Positions 36,269-49,212 of a stretch of DNA of 64,000 bases are shown in pieces; positions within the stretch are counted from its first letter, which is position 1, and each line of letters begins with the position of its first letter. The notes under the pieces were generated by a model. It did no database searches, was not told the origin of the DNA, and saw only the letters and a list, made by a program, of their open reading frames with translations. This stretch comes from Lentzea alba. GTDB lineage: Bacteria; Actinomycetota; Actinomycetes; Mycobacteriales; Pseudonocardiaceae. Both the position numbers and the translations under genes were made by a program. The stretch spans positions 124,001 to 188,000 of the forward strand of contig NZ_JAAMPJ010000003.1 in the NCBI RefSeq assembly GCF_011067745.1. The letters are read 5' to 3'.

Positions 36269-37385
36269 TGTGAGGCTGCGTGATTTTTGGCTGGGGTCCC
36301 GTGTAGCGGGCGACCGGGCGGATGATCTTCGTGTCCTCGGACTGTTCGAGCGCGTTGGCACACCACCCGATCACCCGGCTGCACGCGAACGTCGGCGTGA
36401 ACATCTCCCGCGGGATGCCGCACCGCTCCATCACCACGCCGGCGTAGAACTCCACGTTCGCGTACAGCTGCCGGCCGGGCTTCAGCTCGGCCAGCAGCTC
36501 CGTGACCCGCTGTTCCACCGTGACCGCGAACTCGGTCAGCGGGGTGGGGTGCTCCAGCGCGATCTCCTTGAGCAGGCGTGCCCGCGGGTCCTCCGTCTTG
36601 TAGACGGCGTGGCCGAAGCCCATGATCCGGTCGCCCTGCTCGATGCGCTCCCGCACCCAGGCGTCGATGTTGTCCGGCGAGCCGATGAGATCGAGCGCCT
36701 CCAGTGCCCGGTCCGGCGCCCCGCCGTGCAGCGGCCCGGAGAACGTCCCGATCGCCGCCGTCACCGCAGACACGACGTCCGCGCCCGCCGACGCGACCAC
36801 GCGCGCGGTGAACGTCGACGCGTTGAACCCGTGGTCGATCGTGGCGATCAAGTACTGCTCGACCGCACGGCTCGTCCATGTTGACGGCTCCTGTCCAGTC
36901 AACATGTACAACCAGTTCGCCGACGTTGACAAATCAACCCTGGGGTTGACTGGATCAAGTCCGAGCTTGATCCGATGCAGTGCCGCGAGGATCGTCGGCG
37001 TCAGCGCGCTGACCCGGAGCGCGTCCGCCTTGCGGGTGCTCATCGGGGCGTCCCACATCGGCTGCGACGGCAGCATCGACAGCGCGGTCCGCAGCCCCGC
37101 CAGCGCCGTGCAGCCGGACCGCGCGATCGCGGGCAGCACCTCGCTGATCGCCGCTGGCAGCGGGCGGAGCGCGGCGGTCTGCCGGGCGAAGAGCGCGGCC
37201 TCGTCGGAGCTCGGCAACCGGCCCTCCACGAAGAGGAACCACACGTCCTCGAACGTCCGCGTCCTGGCCAGTTCGATCGCGTCGTGCTCGCGGTAGTGGT
37301 AGTAGCCCGCGGCACCGTTCACGTCCCCGATCAGGGTCGTGGTGACGACGACGTCTTTAAGCCCTTTGGGTGCATCAATCAACAT
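36261..37385 (-). CDS. citrate synthase family protein (CitA-like)
   Basis: A 374-residue short citrate synthase/2-methylcitrate synthase homologue that condenses an acyl-CoA with oxaloacetate. The active-site histidines are in GPLHGGAPD and IMGFGHAVY, but the usual catalytic aspartate (PNVDFYSG) reads YANVEFYAG, a Glu for Asp replacement that may be a subgroup trait. ATG at 37385 is preferred over TTG at 37391. A patch at 36878-36960 uses many A/T-ending codons and carries several GTCAAC/GTTGAC motifs. It is divergent from the HTH-fused paralogue. Confidence 0.82.
   Translation of the reverse strand: MLIDAPKGLKDVVVTTTLIGDVNGAAGYYHYREHDAIELARTRTFEDVWFLFVEGRLPSSDEAALFARQTAALRPLPAAISEVLPAIARSGCTALAGLRTALSMLPSQPMWDAPMSTRKADALRVSALTPTILAALHRIKLGLDPVNPRVDLSTSANWLYMLTGQEPSTWTSRAVEQYLIATIDHGFNASTFTARVVASAGADVVSAVTAAIGTFSGPLHGGAPDRALEALDLIGSPDNIDAWVRERIEQGDRIMGFGHAVYKTEDPRARLLKEIALEHPTPLTEFAVTVEQRVTELLAELKPGRQLYANVEFYAGVVMERCGIPREMFTPTFACSRVIGWCANALEQSEDTKIIRPVARYTGPQPKITQPHIR
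36880..36950. promoter_or_regulatory. intragenic GTCAAC/GTTGAC array
   Basis: Within the citrate synthase coding region GTTGAC occurs at 36880, 36925 and 36945, GTCAAC at 36898 and ATCAAC at 36933. The 12-mer CAACATGTACAA (36900-36911) recurs exactly in the intergenic region (37380-37391). Part of the pattern comes from the conserved YMLTG motif, but rare synonymous codons preserve it more widely. It may be an internal operator working with the intergenic array. Confidence 0.4.
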
Positions 37386-37444
37386 GTACAAGAGGTTCCG
37401 TCAACATGTCTTGTACAGTCAACGTTGATGGAATCAATGTTGAC
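37378..37444. promoter_or_regulatory. intergenic GTCAAC/GTTGAC operator array and leaderless promoter
   Basis: ATCAAC at 37378, GTCAAC at 37400 and 37418, and GTTGAC at 37439 fill the divergent gap; TCAACGTTGA (37419-37428) is a perfect palindrome touching the start codon. TACAGT (37414-37419) precedes the ATG at 37428 by 8 bases, so the array covers the promoter and start of the HTH-citrate synthase gene. It is the likely binding site for that gene's own HTH domain. Confidence 0.55.
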
Positions 37445-38549
37445 GACGAATCAAGCTGCTCGCCGCCTGGGCGTGAAACCGGCGACGGTCTACGCGTACG
37501 TCAGCCGCGGCCTCCTGACCAGCAAAAAGGTCAACCGCCAGAGCATGTTCGGGGTCGCCGAGGTAGAAGCCCTGGCTCAACGTACTGGTGCGCGCGGAGC
37601 AGTGGCCGCTGTGACCGATCGCATCCGCACCCGCATCTCGCTGCTGGAGCACGACCGCCTCTACTACCGCGGCCGGTCGGTGCCGGAACTCAGCGCCACC
37701 AAGCGCTTCGAGGACGTCGCGCACTGGCTGTGGACCGAGATCGACTCGACGGGCCTGCAGTTCCCCGAGGGCCAGGAGATCTGGATGGCGCTGCCCGAGA
37801 GCGCCACCCTGACCGACCGCGTCCGCGTGGCCGTGGCGCTCGCCAGCGCCGGCGACCCCCTGCGCTTCGACCTGGACCGCTCGGTCACCACCGCGAAGGC
37901 GATGATCGCGGACGTGGTCGAGTCCCTGCCGTTGGTCGGCAAGCCCCAGGGCACCGACATCGCCGACCGCCTGTGGGCCCGCCTGTCGCCACTGCCCCCG
38001 GCCCCTGACCTCCTGAACGCCGCGCTCATCCTGCTCGCCGACCACGACCTGGCCATCTCGACGATGGCCGCCCGCGTCGCCGCCTCGGCCCACGCGCACC
38101 CGTACGCCGTGGTGTCCGCCGGCCTGGGCGCGATGGAGGGCCAGAAGCACGGCACGGCCACGACCATCGCGCACCGGTTCCTGGCCCAGGCCGAGTCCGA
38201 CCCGATGGGCATGGTCGCCGAGCACCTGCGGTCCGGCCAGCCGATCCCGGGCTTCGGCCACCGCGTCTACGAACGCCGCGACCCGCGCGCCGACCACCTG
38301 CTCGCGTTGTTGCGCGGCCACGGTGATCTGGTGGCGGACAAGGTGATCGCCACGCAGACCCAGACGTTCCCCAACATCGACCTGGCGCTGGCGCAGCTCG
38401 GCCTGATGTTCAAGATGCCGCCGGACGCCGGCGAGGCCATCTTCGCGATCGCCCGGATCGTCGGGTGGATCGCGCACGCGATGGAGGAGTACAAGGAGCC
38501 GGGTCTTCGGTTCCGGACACTCGGCGTCTACACGGGTGACCGCCCCTAG
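37428..38549 (+). CDS. citrate synthase family protein with N-terminal helix-turn-helix
   Basis: A 373-residue protein. Residues 5-50 are a MerR/excisionase-type DNA-binding domain (TTNQAARRLGVKPATVYAYV, then SRGLLTSKKVNRQSMFGVAEVE). The remainder is a citrate synthase fold with candidate active residues in MEGQKHGTA, PGFGHRVYERRDPRA and FPNIDLALA, so catalysis may be retained. The architecture suggests a metabolite-sensing regulator or DNA-binding enzyme acting on the divergent citrate synthase gene and itself. ATG at 37428 (leaderless) or 37437 are both possible starts, and operator-like repeats overlap them. Confidence 0.82.
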   Translation: MESMLTTNQAARRLGVKPATVYAYVSRGLLTSKKVNRQSMFGVAEVEALAQRTGARGAVAAVTDRIRTRISLLEHDRLYYRGRSVPELSATKRFEDVAHWLWTEIDSTGLQFPEGQEIWMALPESATLTDRVRVAVALASAGDPLRFDLDRSVTTAKAMIADVVESLPLVGKPQGTDIADRLWARLSPLPPAPDLLNAALILLADHDLAISTMAARVAASAHAHPYAVVSAGLGAMEGQKHGTATTIAHRFLAQAESDPMGMVAEHLRSGQPIPGFGHRVYERRDPRADHLLALLRGHGDLVADKVIATQTQTFPNIDLALAQLGLMFKMPPDAGEAIFAIARIVGWIAHAMEEYKEPGLRFRTLGVYTGDRP

Positions 38550-38673
38550 CGCCGCGACCGGCGACCTTCGCCGCGTCTTCGACGCTCAGCAGGGCGCCGA
38601 ACACGGGGCAAAGGCTGCCAGTCGCGGCACCAACCACGTTGGCGGGTGGTGTTCCCGGGCCCAGAAGCGGACC

Positions 38674-39780
38674 ATGGAACGCGTGAGATTGTCCGCTGTG
38701 GACAACCTGAAGGTGATCCTCGTGGCGTGGGTCATCGGCGGCCACGCGCTGCTGGGCTACGCCGCGATCGGCGGCTGGCCGTACGACGAGGTCAACGAGG
38801 TCACGTTCCACCCCGGCGTCGAGACCGTGCTGGCGGCGGTGATCGGGCCGTCGGGGTTGTTCTTCATGGGCACCTTCTACTTCATGGCCGGGATCTTCAC
38901 GCCCGGCTCGATCGAGCGCAAAGGCCGGCAGCGGTTCGTCGTCGATCGGCTCGTCCGGCTCGGGACGCCGTGGCTGGTCAGCGCGGTGCTCGTGTGGCCG
39001 ACGTTCGTGTGGATCGCCTACAACGGGGCCGGGCAGGACGTGTCGTGGTGGCACGCGTTCACGCACCGGGACCCGTTGCTGGACAGCGGGTCGTTGTGGT
39101 TCGTGGGCGCGTTGCTGATCTTCTCGATCGCGATCGCCTTCGCGCCGCCGATCAAACAGCACACGATCACCACGAGGACCGTCGTGGGCATGACGATGGT
39201 GGTGGCGGGCACGACGTTCCTGACGCGGCTGGTGTTTCCGGCGCGCAGCGGACAGGTCGGGGATCTGCACCTGTGGTGGTGGCCGCAGTGCCTCGGGATG
39301 TTGCTGCTGGGCGCGATCGGCGGACACAAGCTCGCGGAACGGGTGCCGGACGAGATCTACCGGATGACCCGCAACGTCGTCGTCGCCACCATCGCGGTGC
39401 TGCCGATCGCCGCGGCGCTCATGGGAGTGCTCGACCTCTCGAAGAACGCCGAACCGTTCCTCGGTGGCTGGAGGTGGCAGGCGCTGGTGCTCGCGCTCAT
39501 CGAGGGAGTCCTGGTGGTGGCGGGCAGTGTGTGGCTGATCGGGCTGGCCCAGCGCAGGCTGAACACCCAGGGACCCTTCACGGAGGGGCTGGCGCGGTCC
39601 GCCTACGTCGCGTTCATCGTGCAGGGGCCGATTCTGCTCAGCCTGGCGACCGCCCTGCGTCCGCTGGAGCTTCCCGCCGAGGTGAAGGCTCCCCTCGTCG
39701 GGGCCGGCGCGATCGCGTTGTCGTTCGCGATCGGCTGGGTCGTCACTTCACGCCGAGGCGCTTCAGCACGCTCGTCGTGA
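38674..39780 (+). CDS. acyltransferase 3 family membrane protein
   Basis: A 368-residue integral membrane protein with about ten hydrophobic helices. It begins with the family landmark VDNLKVILVAWVIGGHALLG, including the catalytic-type histidine in the first helix, then FFMGTFYFMAGIF and the R-rich loop RFVVDRLVRLGTPWL. Such proteins O-acylate sugars, peptidoglycan or antibiotics at the membrane. Usual length is 350-400. The acceptor is unknown. The last 38 bases overlap the convergent dxs gene. The 124-base gap before it holds nothing recognisable. Confidence 0.85.
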   Translation: MERVRLSAVDNLKVILVAWVIGGHALLGYAAIGGWPYDEVNEVTFHPGVETVLAAVIGPSGLFFMGTFYFMAGIFTPGSIERKGRQRFVVDRLVRLGTPWLVSAVLVWPTFVWIAYNGAGQDVSWWHAFTHRDPLLDSGSLWFVGALLIFSIAIAFAPPIKQHTITTRTVVGMTMVVAGTTFLTRLVFPARSGQVGDLHLWWWPQCLGMLLLGAIGGHKLAERVPDEIYRMTRNVVVATIAVLPIAAALMGVLDLSKNAEPFLGGWRWQALVLALIEGVLVVAGSVWLIGLAQRRLNTQGPFTEGLARSAYVAFIVQGPILLSLATALRPLELPAEVKAPLVGAGAIALSFAIGWVVTSRRGASARSS

Positions 39781-41449
39781 TGCCGGCCGCGTCCAGCCCG
39801 TGCGCGCGCAGGATGCGGGCGCGGGAGTCGTGCGGCAGGAAACGCGGCGGCAGGGCGAAGGTCGCTACACAGGTAGCGGAACCGGTCAGCGCCTGCCCGA
39901 GCCGTGCGCCCAGTGCGCCGGTGGAGGTCGTGTCCTCGACGGCGAGCACCAGGCGGTGCTGACCGCTGTACTTGACGAGGTGCGGATCCAGGGGCGCGGT
40001 CCAGCGCGGATCCACGACGTTGACGCGCACGTCGTGGGCGGCGAGCTCGTGAGCTGCGGCCAGGCACGGACCGGCCAGGGGGCCGACGGCGATCAGCAGG
40101 ACCTCGGCTTCCGGGGTCTCGTGCAGCACGTCGAAGTGGCTCACCCGGCGCACCGCGGGCACGTCCGGGCCGGCGGTGGCCTTCGGGTAGCGCACGACGG
40201 TCGGGCCGTCGGAGACTTCCACCGCTTCCCGGAGCAACGCGGCGAGCGACGCCGGATCGCGGGGCGCGGCGAGGCGCAGGCCGGGCACGACGGGCAGTAC
40301 CGAGGCGTCCCACATGCCGTGGTGCGAGGCGCCGTCCGGGCCGGTCACGCCGGCCCGGTCCAGCACGAACGTCACGGGTAACCGGTGCAGCGCCACGTCC
40401 ATGAGCAGTTGGTCGAACGCACGCGACAGGAACGTGGCGTAGATGGCGACGACCGGGTGCAGGCCGCCCATCGCCATGCCGGCGGCGGACGTCACGGCGT
40501 GCTGCTCGGCGATGCCCACGTCGAACACGCGCGACGGGAACCGCGCGGCGAACGGGCGCAGGCCCACCGGCTCCAGCATCGCCGCGGTCAGACAGACGAC
40601 GTCAGGTCGTTCCGCGCCGATCGCCACGATCTCGTCGGAGAACGCGTCGGTCCACGTCCGGCCGGCGGACGAACCCGAGGCGCCGACCGCGTGCATGCGG
40701 TCGGCCTCATCGGTCTCCGCGGCCGGATATCCCTTGCCCTTCACCGTCTTGCAGTGCACGACGACCGGACGGCCCAGCGCTTTGGCTTCCCACAGGGCGT
40801 TCTCGACCGCGTGCACGTCGTGGCCGTCGATCTCGCCGAGGTAGGCGAGGCCCAACGCCTCGAAGAGCCCGCGGGCCGAGCCGTTGAGCAACGACGCCGC
40901 GAACCCGCCGGCGGTCGGGTCGTACGAGCGGCCGTTGTCGTTCAGCAGCACCACGACCGGGCGGGACGAGCCGCCGATGTTGTTCAACGCCTCCCAGCAC
41001 ATCCCGCCGGTCAGCGCGCCGTCACCGACGATCGCGACGACGCGGCGGTCCGTGCCGGCGAGCTCGAAGGCCTTGGCCAGACCGTCCGCATAGGACAGTG
41101 CGGTCGAGGCGTGCGAGTTCTCGACGACGTCGTGCGCGGACTCGGCGGCGGACGGGTAGCCGGACATGCCACCGGCCTGGCGCAAGGAGTCGAAGTCCGA
41201 GCAGCGGCCGGTCAGCATCTTGTGCACGTACGACTGGTGCCCGGTGTCGAACAGCACGACGTCGACGGGTGAGGTGAAGACCCGGTGCACCGCGATGGTC
41301 AGCTCGACGGCGCCCAGGTTCGGCCCGAGATGCCCGCCGGTCCGGTGCACCTTGGAGATCAGGAACGACCGGATGTCCTCGGCGAGCAGCGAAAGCGACG
41401 AGGAAGCAAGCGCCCGTACGTCCGCGGGCGAGGTGATGTCAGCCAGCAC
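39743..41449 (-). CDS. dxs: 1-deoxy-D-xylulose-5-phosphate synthase (short form)
   Basis: A 568-residue thiamine-diphosphate enzyme for the first step of the MEP isoprenoid pathway (pyruvate plus glyceraldehyde 3-phosphate). Family segments include [35 protein letters not shown], the cofactor motif [16 protein letters not shown] and [18 protein letters not shown]. It is some 60 residues shorter than housekeeping Dxs (620-640). GTG at 41449 lies inside the last codons of ispH (11-base overlap). As the last gene of the encapsulin-terpene operon it probably supplies precursor for that operon, with a housekeeping copy elsewhere. Confidence 0.9.
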   Translation of the reverse strand: MLADITSPADVRALASSSLSLLAEDIRSFLISKVHRTGGHLGPNLGAVELTIAVHRVFTSPVDVVLFDTGHQSYVHKMLTGRCSDFDSLRQAGGMSGYPSAAESAHDVVENSHASTALSYADGLAKAFELAGTDRRVVAIVGDGALTGGMCWEALNNIGGSSRPVVVLLNDNGRSYDPTAGGFAASLLNGSARGLFEALGLAYLGEIDGHDVHAVENALWEAKALGRPVVVHCKTVKGKGYPAAETDEADRMHAVGASGSSAGRTWTDAFSDEIVAIGAERPDVVCLTAAMLEPVGLRPFAARFPSRVFDVGIAEQHAVTSAAGMAMGGLHPVVAIYATFLSRAFDQLLMDVALHRLPVTFVLDRAGVTGPDGASHHGMWDASVLPVVPGLRLAAPRDPASLAALLREAVEVSDGPTVVRYPKATAGPDVPAVRRVSHFDVLHETPEAEVLLIAVGPLAGPCLAAAHELAAHDVRVNVVDPRWTAPLDPHLVKYSGQHRLVLAVEDTTSTGALGARLGQALTGSATCVATFALPPRFLPHDSRARILRAHGLDAAGITTSVLKRLGVK

Positions 41450-42380
41450 GGCGCACCGCCAGCGGTAGCGTGAACGAGATCGTCTCGGTCGCCGTCGTGT
41501 GCGTCGACACCGACACCGAACCCCACGCCCGCAAGGCGGCGACGACCTCGTCGACCAGTTCGGGAGGAGCGGAGGCACCGGCCGACAACCCGACGGTCGA
41601 GACACCGTCCAGCCACGCCGGGTCGATCTCCGAGGCGTCGTCGATCAGGTACGAGGGCGTGCCGCCCCGCGCCGCCAGCTCGACCATCCGCACCGAGTTG
41701 GACGAGTTCTTCGAGCCCACCACCAGCACCAGGTCCGACTGCGCGGCGACGTCCCGGATCGCGACCTGCCGGTTCGTGGTGGCGTAGCAGATGTCGTCGG
41801 AGCCAGGTCCGCGCAGCTGCGGGAACTTCCGCTGCAACGCGTCGACCACCTCGACCGTCTCGTCCACGGCCAGCGTCGTCTGCGTCAGGTACGAGACGGG
41901 TCCGGTGATCTCCAGCGCCTCCACGTCCTCGACGGTCTCGACCAGCACCATCTGATCGGGCGCCTCTCCCAGCGTGCCTTCGACTTCTTCGTGGCCGGCG
42001 TGCCCGATCAGCACGATGGTGTCCCCGCGTTCGGCGAACCGCCGCGCCTCGGAGTGCACCTTCGTGACCAGAGGACAGGTCGCGTCGAGCACGTCCAGCG
42101 ACCGCGACCGGGCTTCAGCGCGTACGGCGGGCGAGACACCGTGCGCGGAGAAGACCGCCGTGGCACCGAAAGGCACCTCGGACAGCTCTTCGACGAACAC
42201 GGCACCGCGCGCCTCCAGGCCGCGCACCACGTGGACGTTGTGCACGATCTGCTTGCGCACGTAGATGGGACCGCCGCGCTGGTCGAGAAGTCGTTCCACG
42301 ATCTCGATGGCGCGCTCCACCCCGGCGCAGAACGACCGGGGTGAGGCGAGCAGCACCGAACGCGGCGGGTGTTCCGTCAT
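41439..42380 (-). CDS. ispH: 4-hydroxy-3-methylbut-2-enyl diphosphate reductase IspH
   Basis: A 313-residue iron-sulfur enzyme, the last step of the MEP pathway producing IPP and DMAPP. The three cluster cysteines are in [10 protein letters not shown] (Cys18), [12 protein letters not shown] and [11 protein letters not shown], and YVRKQIVHN and VFSAHGVSP are conserved substrate loops. ATG at 42380 has AAAGG 6 bases upstream. It lies between the polyprenyl synthase (37-base gap) and dxs (overlap), so the operon carries the first and last MEP steps as a booster. Confidence 0.94.
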   Translation of the reverse strand: MTEHPPRSVLLASPRSFCAGVERAIEIVERLLDQRGGPIYVRKQIVHNVHVVRGLEARGAVFVEELSEVPFGATAVFSAHGVSPAVRAEARSRSLDVLDATCPLVTKVHSEARRFAERGDTIVLIGHAGHEEVEGTLGEAPDQMVLVETVEDVEALEITGPVSYLTQTTLAVDETVEVVDALQRKFPQLRGPGSDDICYATTNRQVAIRDVAAQSDLVLVVGSKNSSNSVRMVELAARGGTPSYLIDDASEIDPAWLDGVSTVGLSAGASAPPELVDEVVAALRAWGSVSVSTHTTATETISFTLPLAVRRAG

Positions 42381-42417
42381 CGAGTGCCTTTCCCAAAGGA
42401 ATCCAGTCCAGCGGAAT

Positions 42418-43464
42418 TCAGTGGTCTCGGTGGGTGACCAGTTGGGCGAGCGTGCCCAGCTCCACGGCCGCCCGCGCGGTCGGCGAGGCCTCGCCGAGAT
42501 GGAGCAGCGCCCGCGTGTGCAGTTCGTCGGCCTGGGTCTGGCTCCACGCGCGACCGCCGGCCAGATCGACCAGGGAAGCCGCCCGCGCAAGCGTTTCCGC
42601 GTTCATCTCCTGGGAACCGGAGTAGAGCGACGCCAGTTCGGCGGCACAGTCGGCACCGGAGTTCAGCGCGTACACGACCGGCAGGGACTTCTTGCGGTTC
42701 GCCAGATCCGAGTGCACGGCTTTCCCGGTCACCGCCGGGTCGCCCCAGATGCCGAGCAGGTCGTCCACGTGCTGGAACGCCAGCCCGAGCTCGGTGCCGT
42801 AGCCGCGCATGGCGTCGATCTGCTCGTCGGAACCGTCGCCGTACAGCGCGCCCAGGGCCGTGGAAGCGCCCAGAAGCGCACCCGTCTTGCCGCGTGCCAT
42901 CAGCTCGACCTCGGGCACCTGGACGTCCGAGCGCGTCTCGAAGTCGAGGTCGTAGGCCTGCCCGTCGAGCAACGCCACGATGGCGTCACCCAGCGTCCGG
43001 ATCGCCTCCAACGCGCGCGGATGTCCTGATCCCGCGAGCACGTCCACCGCCAGCGCCTGCAGCGCGTCACCCGCCAGGATGGCCGCGTTGACGCCGAACA
43101 CGGTCCACGCCGTGGCCCGGTGCCGCCGGGTCGTGTCGTGGTCCATCACGTCGTCGTGCAGCAGCGAGAAGTTGTGGATCAGCTCGACCGCGACCGCCGC
43201 CGGGACAGCGGCGGAGGCGGTGCCGCCGACGGCCTCGGCCGCCAGCAGCACCAACGCGGGACGGATCGCCTTGCCGCCGTTCTCCAGCACCGGGTTGCCG
43301 TACTCGTCGCGCCACCCGTGGTGGTACTCCGCGATCGTGCGCATCGACGGCGGTAGCTGTTCAACGGCCTTGCGCAGAGCCGGAAGCACAAGGCCCCGGC
43401 TCCACGCGAGCACCTCACCGGCAGGTCTTCCGGCTGAGAGCGGTTCAGTCATCTCGGCTGTCAT
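42418..43464 (-). CDS. polyprenyl diphosphate synthase (FPP/GGPP type)
   Basis: A 348-residue trans-prenyl diphosphate synthase. Both Asp-rich motifs are intact: [10 protein letters not shown] (104-108) and [13 protein letters not shown], with the basic GGKAIRP at the entrance. The residue five before the first Asp is Phe, which usually limits chain length to C15-C20; the exact product is uncertain, but sesquiterpene synthases upstream would need FPP. ATG at 43464 is two bases after the shell gene stop; ATG at 43452 is an alternative. Polyprenyl synthases are recurrent neighbours and suspected cargo of family 2B encapsulins. Confidence 0.9.
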   Translation of the reverse strand: MTAEMTEPLSAGRPAGEVLAWSRGLVLPALRKAVEQLPPSMRTIAEYHHGWRDEYGNPVLENGGKAIRPALVLLAAEAVGGTASAAVPAAVAVELIHNFSLLHDDVMDHDTTRRHRATAWTVFGVNAAILAGDALQALAVDVLAGSGHPRALEAIRTLGDAIVALLDGQAYDLDFETRSDVQVPEVELMARGKTGALLGASTALGALYGDGSDEQIDAMRGYGTELGLAFQHVDDLLGIWGDPAVTGKAVHSDLANRKKSLPVVYALNSGADCAAELASLYSGSQEMNAETLARAASLVDLAGGRAWSQTQADELHTRALLHLGEASPTARAAVELGTLAQLVTHRDH

Positions 43465-43466
43465 GG

Positions 43467-44867
43467 CTAGAGACCGATCTCCACGTTCTCCAGCACGCCC
43501 AGCGCGTCCGGCACCAGGATCGCGGCCGAGTAGTACGTGGACACCAGGTACTTGAGCATCGCGTGCTCGTCGATGCCCATGAACCGCACGTTCAGGCCGG
43601 GCTCGTACTCGTCCGGGATGCCGGTCTGGCGCAGGCCGACGACGCCCTGTTTCTCCTCGCCCAGCCGCATCGCGAGGATTGACGTGGTGCCGTTCTTGTT
43701 GACCGGGATCTTGTCGCACGGCGCGATCGGGATGCCCCGCCACGACTGCAGCGGCTTGCCCTCGACCTCCACGGTCGGCGCGTACAGGCCGCGCGCCGAC
43801 AGCTGCCGGCCGAGCGCCGCGATCGCCTTGGGGTGCGCCAGGATCAGCTTGGTGTTGCGGCGCCGTGAGATCAGCTCGTCCATGTCGTCCGGCGTCACCG
43901 GGCCGGTCTGCGTGCTGATCCGCTGCTTGAGGTCGGCGTTCGCGATGAGGCCGAACTCCTTGTTGTTGATGAGCTCGAACTCCTGCCGCTCGCGCAGCGC
44001 CTCGATGGTCAGCCGCAACTGGTGCTCGACCTGGTCCATCGGCTGGCTGTAGAGGTCCGCCACCCGCGTGTGGACGCGCAGGATCGTTTGCGCCACCGAG
44101 AGTTCGTACTCGCGCGGCCGCAGCTCGTAGTCGACGAACGTGCCGGGCAGCGTCGGCTCGCCGTCGTGACCGGACGCGATGTCGATCTCCGCCTCGCCGT
44201 GCTTGTTCGCCGCGTTCGACGGGTTCGCCAGCTGCTGCGCGATGTGGTCGCGCATCGGTTCTATCTGCCCGTTGAGCCGGTTGAACGTCGCCCGCGTCAG
44301 CACGACGGCGGTCGTCGGCGTCAACGCTCGCGCGGTGAAGCTCCAGTTCTTCTCGGTGCCGGACAGGACCGGCTCGTCGCCGATGTACTCGCCGTCCGCG
44401 ATCGTGCCGAGAGCCACCTCGTCGCCGTACTCGCCGAGACCGGTCTTGGTGACCTTGCCGTGCGCGATGACGACGATCTCGTCGACGGACTCGCCGCGTT
44501 CCGCGATCACCTCACCCGGCTGGTACTCGCGCTGTTCGAAGCGGTTCGCGACGGCGGTCAGCGCCGCCTCGTCGTCGAACCCGCGCAGCAGCACGAACTC
44601 CGCCAGCTCCTGCGGCACGATCCGCACCTCGGTGCCGACGCTGGTGAACGTGACACGGCCGTCGCCGATCGCGTAGGTGAGACGCCGGTTCACCCGGAAC
44701 GCGCCACCCTTGGCCTCGACCCACGGCAGCATGCGCAGCAGCCAGCGGGGTGAGATCCCCTGCATCTGCGGTGCGGACTTGGTGGTCGTCGCGAGGTTGC
44801 GCGCAGCGGCCCGCGACAGGCTCATCTGCTGGTCCTCGACCCCAAGGCCCGGATCGGTAACAGTCAC
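43467..44867 (-). CDS. family 2B encapsulin shell protein, copy 1
   Basis: A 466-residue HK97-fold shell protein of the kind often misannotated as a Crp/Fnr regulator. The N-terminal segment ([33 protein letters not shown]) and the C-terminal segment ([39 protein letters not shown]) are family 2 encapsulin landmarks. A cyclic-nucleotide-binding-like domain is inserted at about 90-215, marking subfamily 2B. Its pocket reads IGDEPVLSG without the usual GE-x-A-L and R-x-A ligands, so nucleotide binding is doubtful. GTG at 44867 is chosen because it aligns with the start of copy 2 (MTVTD). It lies 14 bases after the terpene synthase stop. Confidence 0.85.
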   Translation of the reverse strand: MTVTDPGLGVEDQQMSLSRAAARNLATTTKSAPQMQGISPRWLLRMLPWVEAKGGAFRVNRRLTYAIGDGRVTFTSVGTEVRIVPQELAEFVLLRGFDDEAALTAVANRFEQREYQPGEVIAERGESVDEIVVIAHGKVTKTGLGEYGDEVALGTIADGEYIGDEPVLSGTEKNWSFTARALTPTTAVVLTRATFNRLNGQIEPMRDHIAQQLANPSNAANKHGEAEIDIASGHDGEPTLPGTFVDYELRPREYELSVAQTILRVHTRVADLYSQPMDQVEHQLRLTIEALRERQEFELINNKEFGLIANADLKQRISTQTGPVTPDDMDELISRRRNTKLILAHPKAIAALGRQLSARGLYAPTVEVEGKPLQSWRGIPIAPCDKIPVNKNGTTSILAMRLGEEKQGVVGLRQTGIPDEYEPGLNVRFMGIDEHAMLKYLVSTYYSAAILVPDALGVLENVEIGL

Positions 44868-44881
44868 TGCGGGTCCAATCT

Positions 44882-48385
<3,504 letters not shown>

Positions 48386-48747
48386 AACCGGTACCCACCT
48401 ATCTCAACGCGCTAATGGACCAATCCGATAAGTCGGAACGGACGTTAGTTCTCGCGATTGAGTGCTGTGAAGGGGCCAAAAAGGCGACATTCGGGTGGGT
48501 GTCTTACGCCTGTTGATGCTACGGAGCGTACAACTGCTGTCCTACGCAAGCACGGTTGTATCGGCAGGCGGGTGACCGGAAACTATTCGTCGAACTGTGG
48601 AATAGGACACTCGTTTGGCCCAGTAGGATCACTCTTTTGTGCGCGTTGGCGATCCGCATTCGACTGCTATACAACACCACTCCGAGTGGAACTCCGTCCA
48701 CTCGAAGTGGCGTGTTCAAAATTATGTACCAACGACTATTCGTGCTA
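48386..48747 (-). promoter_or_regulatory. upstream region of the encapsulin-terpene operon with paired operators
   Basis: This 362-base gap is noticeably poorer in GC than its surroundings from about 48560. It holds two 13-base palindromes, CCACTCCGAGTGG (48677-48689) and CCACTCGAAGTGG (48698-48710), whose centres are 21 bases apart, two helical turns, as for a pair of cooperative dimers. Two short frames cross it, but composition and position argue against coding. The exact promoter of the operon was not identified. Confidence 0.5.
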
Positions 48748-49212
48748 TTACGCGTCGCGGGAGTTCAGAAAAGATTCCAATTGAGTGACGACGAACTCGT
48801 GGTCCTCGGCCTGGGGCAGGCCCGACACGCCGACGGTGCCGACCGGTCCGGTGCCGCGCAGGATCACCGGGAAGACGCCGCCGTGCGCCGCGTACAGGTC
48901 CTGGTCGAGCCGTGACTCCGCCTCGAACGTTGTCCCCTTCTCGCGGAAGGTGGTGCCGACGTAGAACGAGCTGTGCCCGAACCGGTCGACCACGCGGGTC
49001 TTCCGTTCGAGCCACCTGTCGTTGTCCGGCGAGGTGCCGGGCAACGAGGCGTGGAAGAGCCGGTGTCCGTTGCGCTGCACCGAGATCGCGATCGGCAGGC
49101 CCTGCTCGCGGGCGGCGTCGAGCAGGTGCAGGCCGAGCTCGATCGCGACGTCGTTGCCGAAGCGGGTGAACTGGAGGCGGCGTTCCTGGGCGAGGAGTTC
49201 TTCGGAGTTCAC
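48748..49212 (-). CDS. UPF0303/HbpS-like haem-degrading-domain family protein
   Basis: A 154-residue single-domain protein of the UPF0303 group, related to the GlcG/HbpS fold. Typical segments are LQFTRFGNDVAIELGLHL, PIAISVQRNGHRLFH, KTRVVDRFGHSS and HGGVFPVILRGTGPVGTVGV. Members are implicated in haem or cofactor binding or in sugar catabolic operons, but the function is not settled. The GTG start overlaps the stop of the Gfo/Idh gene (GTGA). Confidence 0.82.
   Translation of the reverse strand: MNSEELLAQERRLQFTRFGNDVAIELGLHLLDAAREQGLPIAISVQRNGHRLFHASLPGTSPDNDRWLERKTRVVDRFGHSSFYVGTTFREKGTTFEAESRLDQDLYAAHGGVFPVILRGTGPVGTVGVSGLPQAEDHEFVVTQLESFLNSRDA

Noticed and set aside
48458-48915. Short + strand frames upstream of the encapsulin operon
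   Set aside because: They have no ribosome site or family, overlap each other and the UPF0303 gene, and cross an AT-enriched promoter region with palindromes.
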